Shown: one piece after another, positions 58,532 to 64,000 of the stretch
How positions within the stretch are numbered: the first letter of the stretch is position 1
Layout: the number at the start of each line of letters is the position of its first letter
Assembly: GCF_023243115.1 (NCBI RefSeq)
Contig: NZ_CP085081.1
Span: 1,860,001-1,924,000 of the forward strand
Source of the DNA: Sediminicoccus sp. KRV36
GTDB lineage: Bacteria; Pseudomonadota; Alphaproteobacteria; Acetobacterales; Acetobacteraceae
Direction of reading: 5' to 3'
Length of the DNA stretch: 64,000 nucleotides
The notes under the pieces: generated by a model
What the model was told of the DNA's origin: nothing
Database searches by the model: none
What the model saw: only the letters and a program-made list of their open reading frames with translations
Position numbers and translations under genes: made by a program

Positions 58532-59806
58532 TCAAAGACCGAGCTTGTCCAGCACGCGCCCTTCCCAGACCTTGCCCATGACGCCGAGCTTCCAGAAGCC
58601 GTGGAAGGGCATCGGCTTGATGGAGGTCATGGGCATGTCCAGCGCCTCGGCCGCGGTGCCCAGCAGGCGGCGCGCCACCTGGCCGCCCATCGCCGTCGCC
58701 ATCGCGACACCGCGGCCGCTATAGCCGAGGGCGGCGATCAGCCCGGGTGCCGGCTCATGCAGATGCGGATAGTAATCCGGCGTCACGCCCAGCTGCCCGT
58801 TCCAGCCATGCGTCCAGGCCACATCGCGGAATTGCGGCCAGAGCCTGGCTGCATATTCCGTGATCCAGCGGATCGGCGTCGTGTCGCTGATCGGCCGCTG
58901 TGGCCCGCGCCCGCCGATGACCAGGCGATTCTGCCGGTCCATCCGGTAATAGACGGTGACGCGCCCGGTTTCGTAGAGCGAGGTGCGGCGCGGCATGATC
59001 GCGCGCGCCAGATCCTCGGGCAGTGGCGCCGAGGCCGCGACGGAGCTGAAGGCGGGCACGATGCTCCGCCGCAGCCCGGGCCAGAGATCATCGGTATAGC
59101 CATTGGTGGCCAGCACGACATGCTGCGTGCGGATTTCGCCGGCGGGGGTCTGCACGCTCCAGCCGGTGGCGCCGGGTGTGAGCCGCGTGGCCGGCGTACC
59201 GCCATGGATGCGCGCCCCCTGGTCGATCGCGGCGCGTGCCAGGCCACGCGCATAGGAGAGCGGCTGCAGGTCACCGCCGCGCGCATCCAGCATCGCCGCC
59301 GTGTAGCGTTGCGTGCCGGTCAGTGCCGCGGTTTCGGCTGCGTTGGTGAAGCTGACGGGCCAGCCGCGGCGGATGCCTTGCTCGGCGCTGCGCTCGGCCT
59401 CGGCTGCCGCCTTGGCGCCGATGGCGGCGCGCAGCGTGCCCTCCTGCCGCGCCTCGCACGGAATCTGATGGCGGCGGATGAGTTCGAACAGCGCATCGGG
59501 CGCGCCGTAGGAGAGGCGCAGCATGCGCCCGCCCATCTCCGCGCCGAAATCGCGCTCCACCTGGTCCGGGTCATGCTTCAGGCCGGGATTTACCTGCCCG
59601 CCATTGCGGCCCGAGGCGCCCCAGCCGGGCTCCCGCGCTTCGATCACCACGACGCGCGTGCCGGCTTCCGCCAGGCGCAGCGCGGTGGAAAGGCCGGTGA
59701 TGCCGGCCCCCACGATACACACATCGGCCTGCGCCATGCCATCCAGCGGCGGGGTGGGGGCAGCCGGTATGGCGGTCTGCGCGTAGAGGCTGGGGGGCAG
59801 GCTCAT
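58532..59806 (-). CDS. FAD-dependent oxidoreductase, PuuB-like
   Basis: A 424-residue DAO-family flavoprotein with FAD motif ADVCIVGAGITGLSTALRL and the GASGRNGGQVNPGL segment common in gamma-glutamylputrescine oxidase (PuuB/OrdL) relatives. The C-terminus has PGLIAALGYSGRGVAMATAMGG. It would oxidise a (gamma-glutamyl) amine to an aldehyde with release of ammonia. The ATG at 59806 overlaps the PotC-like stop as ATGA. With the GS-like and Pot-like genes it forms the core of a Puu-like route, though the PuuC and PuuD partners are not in view. Confidence 0.9.
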   Translation of the reverse strand: MSLPPSLYAQTAIPAAPTPPLDGMAQADVCIVGAGITGLSTALRLAEAGTRVVVIEAREPGWGASGRNGGQVNPGLKHDPDQVERDFGAEMGGRMLRLSYGAPDALFELIRRHQIPCEARQEGTLRAAIGAKAAAEAERSAEQGIRRGWPVSFTNAAETAALTGTQRYTAAMLDARGGDLQPLSYARGLARAAIDQGARIHGGTPATRLTPGATGWSVQTPAGEIRTQHVVLATNGYTDDLWPGLRRSIVPAFSSVAASAPLPEDLARAIMPRRTSLYETGRVTVYYRMDRQNRLVIGGRGPQRPISDTTPIRWITEYAARLWPQFRDVAWTHGWNGQLGVTPDYYPHLHEPAPGLIAALGYSGRGVAMATAMGGQVARRLLGTAAEALDMPMTSIKPMPFHGFWKLGVMGKVWEGRVLDKLGL

Positions 59807-60591
59807 CGGATGGGCACTCCGCGCAGGCGCCGCACTGCCCAATCGGTGATGAGGGCGAGCACTGTGACGCCGATCAGCACGGTGCTGACGGCCGCGATGG
59901 TGGGCTCCACCTCCAGCAGCAGGCTGTGCCAGATGCGCACCGGCAGCGTCTCGGCCCGCACACCCGCGAGGAAGAGCGAGATCATCAACTCATCGAAGGA
60001 GGTGAGGAAGGAGAACAGTGCGGCGGAAATCACCGCCGGCAATGCCAGCGGCAGCACCACCCGGCGGAACACGCCCCAACGGTCACAGCCGCAGATCATC
60101 GCCGCGCGCTCCAGATTCGGGTCCACATTCACCAGCGCCGCGCGCAGGATCACCAGCACGACGGGAAAGGCGACGACGGCATGGCTCGTCGCGATCCAGG
60201 GGCGCGAGCCGACCAGGCCGAAGCGCGCCGAAAGGTAGTAGACGCCGATCGCCGTCACCACATGCGGGACGATGAGCGGGGCGAGCAGCAGCGCCGTCAG
60301 CGGCCCCTTGCCCTTGAAGCCGCCGCGCACCATCGCGTAGGCCGCGAGGAAGCCGATGAAAGTGGCGGCGATGCACGTCATCGCCGCGATCATGACCGAA
60401 TTCAACAAGGCCGAGCGCCAACGGTGATCCCCCATGAAACGCTCATACCAGCGCAGGGAGAAACTCTCGGGCGGGAAGCGCATATAGCCCTCGCCGCTGA
60501 AGGAGAGCACGACGACGATCAGGATCGGCGCCAGAAACCCGACGCAAAGCAGCACCAGCAGGATCTGGATCAGCACGCGCCGCAGGATCAT
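59803..60591 (-). CDS. ABC transporter permease (PotC-like)
   Basis: A 262-residue permease of the spermidine/putrescine group with about six membrane segments. The EAA loop is GCDRWGVFRRVVLPLALPAV. The FSFLTSFDELMISLFLAG segment is typical of PotC. It overlaps the PotB-like and PuuB-like genes by 4 bases on each side. Confidence 0.94.
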   Translation of the reverse strand: MILRRVLIQILLVLLCVGFLAPILIVVVLSFSGEGYMRFPPESFSLRWYERFMGDHRWRSALLNSVMIAAMTCIAATFIGFLAAYAMVRGGFKGKGPLTALLLAPLIVPHVVTAIGVYYLSARFGLVGSRPWIATSHAVVAFPVVLVILRAALVNVDPNLERAAMICGCDRWGVFRRVVLPLALPAVISAALFSFLTSFDELMISLFLAGVRAETLPVRIWHSLLLEVEPTIAAVSTVLIGVTVLALITDWAVRRLRGVPIR

Positions 60592-61427
60592 GGCGCAAGG
60601 CCCGGCGCGCGTGCCGAGACGCGGTGATAGACGGCATAGAGGCTGAGCGTCACGGCCAGCAGCACCAGCGTCATCAGCGCGGCCACGGGCCAGTTCAGCA
60701 GCAGCTCGATCTCCCGCTCGATCAGCATGGCGATCATGATGTCGGACGGGCCGCCCATCAGCGCGGGCGTGATGAAGAAGCCGATGCCGAGGATGAAGAC
60801 GATCAGCCCGCCGGCGATCACGCCATGCAGCGTGAGCGGCATGAACACCTTGAAGAAGACCCGCAAGGGCGAGGCGCCCATGCCCTCGGCCGCCTGCAGG
60901 AGGCGCGGATCCACCGCCTTCATGGCGCTGTAGAGCGTCAGCACCATGTAGGGCAGCAGCACATAGGTCATGCCGATCAGCACGCCCGCGCGGTTGTACA
61001 TCAGCTGCAAGGGCGCCTCGATGATGCCCAGGCCCAGCAGCGCCTGGTTGATCAGCCCGTTGCGCCCCAGCAGGACCATCCAGGCATAGGTGCGCACGAT
61101 GACGCTGGTGAAATAGGGCAGCAGGATGCAGACCAGGATGAGCGTGAAGACCAGCCCCTTGGCGCGCGAGAGCGCATAGGCCACCGGATAGCCGATGAGC
61201 AGCGTGAGGCAGGTGACCAGGAAGGCGATCCAGTTGGTGTTGAGGATGGCGCCGATGATGGCGCGAGAGCCCAGCACGGCCACTGCCTCCTCCCAGATTT
61301 CGGCCAGGCCGCCCAATTCGCTCAGCGCGCCGATGACGAACCAGCCGATCGGGATCAGGAAGACGAGCGCCATGAGCAGCAGCGCCGGCAGCAGCAGCAG
61401 GAAGGCGCCGAGGTGACCGAGCGGCAT
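60588..61427 (-). CDS. ABC transporter permease (PotB-like)
   Basis: A 279-residue permease with six membrane segments. PotB landmarks are LLPYFTSVIVRTYAWMVLLGRNG and the EAA loop GASPLRVFFKVFMPLTLHGV. It pairs with the PotC-like protein as the channel. A gap of 105 bases separates it from the PotA-like gene upstream; this gap could hold a secondary promoter but shows no clear signal. Confidence 0.94.
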   Translation of the reverse strand: MPLGHLGAFLLLLPALLLMALVFLIPIGWFVIGALSELGGLAEIWEEAVAVLGSRAIIGAILNTNWIAFLVTCLTLLIGYPVAYALSRAKGLVFTLILVCILLPYFTSVIVRTYAWMVLLGRNGLINQALLGLGIIEAPLQLMYNRAGVLIGMTYVLLPYMVLTLYSAMKAVDPRLLQAAEGMGASPLRVFFKVFMPLTLHGVIAGGLIVFILGIGFFITPALMGGPSDIMIAMLIEREIELLLNWPVAALMTLVLLAVTLSLYAVYHRVSARAPGLAP

Positions 61428-61532
61428 GGCCTCAGTGCCCGTGACGCGAGTGGTGCGGCGAAGGCATGCGCGCCGGTATCATCGGGCAGCTTCCCGCGGA
61501 TGCGTGTGTGAGGGGCTTGGCGTCATGCGCGC

Positions 61533-62630
61533 TCAGCCCGGCAGCAGGCGGCAATCCGCCGCTTGCCAATGCGCGACCACATGATCCCCGGCCGCGAAGC
61601 CGGTGACGCCCGGGGCATTGGCGGCGTCACAGAGCAGCGGCTCCGCCTCGCCGATATCCACGCCATAGCGAACGATGTTGCCGAGGAAGGAGGCATGCAG
61701 GATGCGCCCGGCGAGTTGATTCGCCCCCTCCAGCGCATCGCCCGCGCGCAGCGAGAGCTTTTCGGGCCGCATGAACAGATAGCCGCCGCCCGTCGCCAAA
61801 TGCCCGTGATCCGCCAGCGCGGGCCGGTCCCGGATGAACACCTGGCCGCTGGAATCCCGCCGCGCCGCGATCAGATTGGCCTCACCCAGGAAGCGGCCGA
61901 CGAAGGCGCTCTCTGGGTTTTCATAGACCTGGCGCGGCGGGCCCTGCTGGATGACGCGCCCGCCATCCATGATGGCGATGCGGTCCGACATGGTCAGCGC
62001 TTCCTCCTGGTCATGCGTCACATAGACGACGGTCATGCCGAGGCGACGCTGGATCTCCTTGATCTCGATCTGCATGTGAAAGCGCAGGTTCTTGTCGAGC
62101 GCGCCCAGCGGCTCATCCATCAGCACCACCGAGGGCTGCGCGACCACGGCGCGCGCGAGGGCCACGCGTTGCTGCTGCCCGCCCGATAATTGCTTGCCGA
62201 AGCGCCGCTCGAAGCCGGTGAGCTTCACCAGCGCCAGCGCCTCCATCACGCGTTGCGTGACTTCGGCCTGGGGGCGGCGCTGCACGCGCAGCGGGAAGGC
62301 GACATTCTCGAACACGTCCAGATGCGGGAAAATCGCATAGTTCTGGAACACCATGCCGAGGCCCCGCGCGCGTGGCGGAGCCGCCGTCACATCGCGGCCG
62401 GCCAGCATGACGCGGCCGGCATCGGGCAGCACGAAGCCGGCCAGCATGGAGAGCGTGGTCGTCTTGCCGCTGCCGGAGGGGCCGAGCAACGTCAGGAACT
62501 CGCCCGGCGCCACGCTGAGTGTGACGTCCGAGACCACGGTTTCCGCGCCATAGCGCTTGGTCAGCCCGTCCAGCAGGATGGCGGGCTCGCTCAAGCCCGG
62601 CGCCTCCAGCCCCGCCGGTTCACCCCGCAC
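61533..62630 (-). CDS. ABC transporter ATPase (PotA-like)
   Basis: A 365-residue ATPase with Walker A GPSGSGKTT, signature LSGGQQQRVALARA, Walker B VVLMDEPLGALD, and a C-terminal TOBE region of about 100 residues. The length fits PotA. The start is GTG at 62630, 4 bases after the binding-protein stop; no in-frame ATG is close. Substrate range in this group includes polyamines, 2-aminoethylphosphonate and other amines. Confidence 0.94.
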   Translation of the reverse strand: MRGEPAGLEAPGLSEPAILLDGLTKRYGAETVVSDVTLSVAPGEFLTLLGPSGSGKTTTLSMLAGFVLPDAGRVMLAGRDVTAAPPRARGLGMVFQNYAIFPHLDVFENVAFPLRVQRRPQAEVTQRVMEALALVKLTGFERRFGKQLSGGQQQRVALARAVVAQPSVVLMDEPLGALDKNLRFHMQIEIKEIQRRLGMTVVYVTHDQEEALTMSDRIAIMDGGRVIQQGPPRQVYENPESAFVGRFLGEANLIAARRDSSGQVFIRDRPALADHGHLATGGGYLFMRPEKLSLRAGDALEGANQLAGRILHASFLGNIVRYGVDIGEAEPLLCDAANAPGVTGFAAGDHVVAHWQAADCRLLPG

Positions 62631-62634
62631 GGAT

Positions 62635-63684
62635 TCAACCGAGAATCCAGCGCGACCAGCGGCGATTCACGGCGGCCCGGTTATCCTCCCACCAATCAAT
62701 GCTCTTGTAGAAGCCTTGCGCGCGGGAGGCGGGGCTGCCCGGCATGCGGGCCAATTGCTCGGCCGGCAGCAGCGCGAAGGCCTGGTTATTGGTCGGGCCG
62801 TAGGTCAGCTCGCGGCAATATTCCGCCTGCACCGCGGGCTGCATCATGAAGTCGATCAGCCGCTGGGCATTCGCCGCGTTGCGCGCGCCGCGAAAGATGC
62901 TCGCCGCTTGCACTTCGATCATGGCCTGGCCCCAATCAATGCCCAGCGGCGCGCCACGGTCGATCAGCACCTGCACGCGGCCATTCCAGAAGGAGCCGAG
63001 CACAACCTCCTTGTCCGCCAGCATCTGCGCGGAGAGCGCGCCGGTATCCCAGAATTTCGGAACGCTGCGGCGAATGCGGTCGAGGCTGCGGAAGGCGCGC
63101 TCCATATCGAGCGGATAGAGCCGGTCCATCGGCACGCCATCGGCCAGCAGCGCGAATTCGAGATTGGGCGAGCCGGTCGCCATGTCGGCGAGGGTGCGTG
63201 GCCCGGGGAAGCGCGTCGTGTCCCAGAATTCCGCCCAATTCGTTGGGTGGGCGTTGGGAAACGTCTCCTTGCTGTAGCCGATGACCGAAGCATAAAGCAG
63301 GTTGCCGACGCGGGTGGGGAATTTCACCGAGGTATCCACATCCTCAGGCTTGGTCAGGCGCCAGCTGCCGTAATCCAGATCCGCCAGGGCATTCTGGCGG
63401 CGCAGCTGTTCAAGCACGCTGTCGCCCGCGTCAATCACGTCCAGCTCCACATTGCCCGAGCGGAACATGGCGAGCAGCCGTGCCGCCGTGGCGGCGACGG
63501 AGGTGACGCGCACGCCGGTGGCGCGGGTGAAGGGCTCATAGACCACGCGGCGCATCGTATCTTCATAGGCGCCACCCGGATTGCGGACGATCACCTCGCC
63601 CGCCTGCGCATGGGCATTGCCGATGAAAGGTGCAGAAAGCGCCAGCGTGAGCACGCCACGGCGGGGAAGGGAATGAAGCGTCAT
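62635..63684 (-). CDS. ABC transporter substrate-binding protein (PotD-like)
   Basis: A 349-residue periplasmic binding protein of the spermidine/putrescine group. The signal peptide LPRRGVLTLALSAPFIGNAHAQ has a twin-arginine. The mature protein has VIVRNPGGAYEDTMRRVVYEPFTRATG and NPNAHPTNWAEFWD-type segments (NAHPTNWAEFWD). The ATG at 63684 gives the normal signal sequence. It lies about 80 bases after the DadA-like gene, so a promoter could lie in that gap. Confidence 0.93.
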   Translation of the reverse strand: MTLHSLPRRGVLTLALSAPFIGNAHAQAGEVIVRNPGGAYEDTMRRVVYEPFTRATGVRVTSVAATAARLLAMFRSGNVELDVIDAGDSVLEQLRRQNALADLDYGSWRLTKPEDVDTSVKFPTRVGNLLYASVIGYSKETFPNAHPTNWAEFWDTTRFPGPRTLADMATGSPNLEFALLADGVPMDRLYPLDMERAFRSLDRIRRSVPKFWDTGALSAQMLADKEVVLGSFWNGRVQVLIDRGAPLGIDWGQAMIEVQAASIFRGARNAANAQRLIDFMMQPAVQAEYCRELTYGPTNNQAFALLPAEQLARMPGSPASRAQGFYKSIDWWEDNRAAVNRRWSRWILG

Positions 63685-63764
63685 CGCAGATGACTCCTTG
63701 GGGTATGGGTTGATCGCCAAATCACTTGCTGAATTCACGCGAACCGCTGACCTTCCGTTTTTGA

Positions 63765-64000
63765 TCAAGCAATAACCGCGCCACTGAACCGCGTGGGCGA
63801 CAGGGCATCCATCGCCGGCATGCCGCGGCCCGCCATGGCGCCGGCCAGCATCCGGCCCGAGGGCGGGCCGCCCGTCATGCCGAAATGCCCATGGCCGAAG
63901 CACAGATAGAGGCCAGGCCGCCCCGGCACGCCGCCCACCACGGGAAGGCTGTCGGGGAAGGAGGGACGCTGGCCGAACCAGAAGCGCGGCGCGCCGAATT
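63765..64000 (-). CDS. DadA-like FAD oxidoreductase, C-terminal part
   Basis: The last 78 codons of a gene that continues beyond the right edge. The translation reads RFWFGQRPSFPDSLPVVG, then LYLCFGHGHFGMTGGPPSG, ending SPTRFSGAVIA and a TGA at 63765-63767. This is the C-terminal FAD-binding end of DadA/DAO oxidoreductases and parallels the end of the gene at 52843. It is too short to be in the usual gene lists but clearly coding. It lies first in the visible minus-strand run. Confidence 0.88.
   Translation of the reverse strand, partial: FGAPRFWFGQRPSFPDSLPVVGGVPGRPGLYLCFGHGHFGMTGGPPSGRMLAGAMAGRGMPAMDALSPTRFSGAVIA

Overview
The window is GC-rich chromosomal DNA of an alphaproteobacterium, most likely of the Acetobacteraceae (Roseomonas-like). 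The support is the alphaproteobacterial SOS box GAAC-N7-GAAC in front of recA, the order fliR-flhB-(CckA-like kinase)-recA-alaS, the order sppA-ihfB-lapA-pyrF-trpF-trpB-trpA, and the many orphan tricarboxylate-type and ABC binding proteins. The taxon is inferred from gene content, not from a search.

Positions 1-14.4 kb are core chromosome. The plus strand carries the end of fliR, flhB, a soluble CckA-type hybrid kinase, recA, an inserted amidase/HpxZ pair and alaS. A PIN-domain gene lies tail to tail with alaS. The minus strand then carries sppA, ihfB, lapA, pyrF, trpF, trpB and trpA. A tRNA-Thr(CGU) gene stands at 14307-14381.

The tRNA gene marks a sharp border. An 18-base near-copy of its 3' end recurs at 15356-15373, enclosing about 1 kb with no recognisable integrase. 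Every gene from there to the right edge (about 48 kb) is a catabolic, transport or regulatory gene of accessory type. The tRNA may be the attachment site of a genomic island whose far end lies outside the window.

The accessory part has three modules. (A) 15.4-28.7 kb: a TetR regulator faces a plus-strand run of hyuA-hyuB, an SsuABC-type ABC importer, an SDR, two PuuE-like deacetylase-fold hydrolases and a COG3618 amidohydrolase, followed by a minus-strand epimerase and an orphan family-5 binding protein. A RutR-like palindrome lies in the divergent promoter. (B) 29.1-43.9 kb: a minus-strand run of MarR, HpaB-type hydroxylase, Liv-type ABC importer, DUF1185 and enamidase diverges from a plus-strand run of cupin, NicC-like monooxygenase, a puuE allantoinase gene broken by one TAG codon, and an ABC importer with two permeases. 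(C) 44.0-64.0 kb: after a lone cupin and a fatty-acid desaturase comes a nearly gapless minus-strand run of at least 17 genes. In transcription order these are a DadA-like oxidase, PotDABC-like importer, PuuB-like oxidase, AtzG-like and AtzE-like proteins, Rieske oxygenase, glutamine-synthetase-like ligase, DadA-like oxidase, TctC-type binding protein, HyuA, HyuB, a second TctC-type protein and an M20 N-carbamoyl/allantoate-type amidohydrolase.

Together the modules look like a nitrogen-scavenging island for cyclic amides, ureides, N-heteroaromatics and amines. The substrates are not determined by the sequence. The most unusual proposals are a gamma-glutamyl-tagging oxidative route in module C and a pyridine-type ring route in module B.
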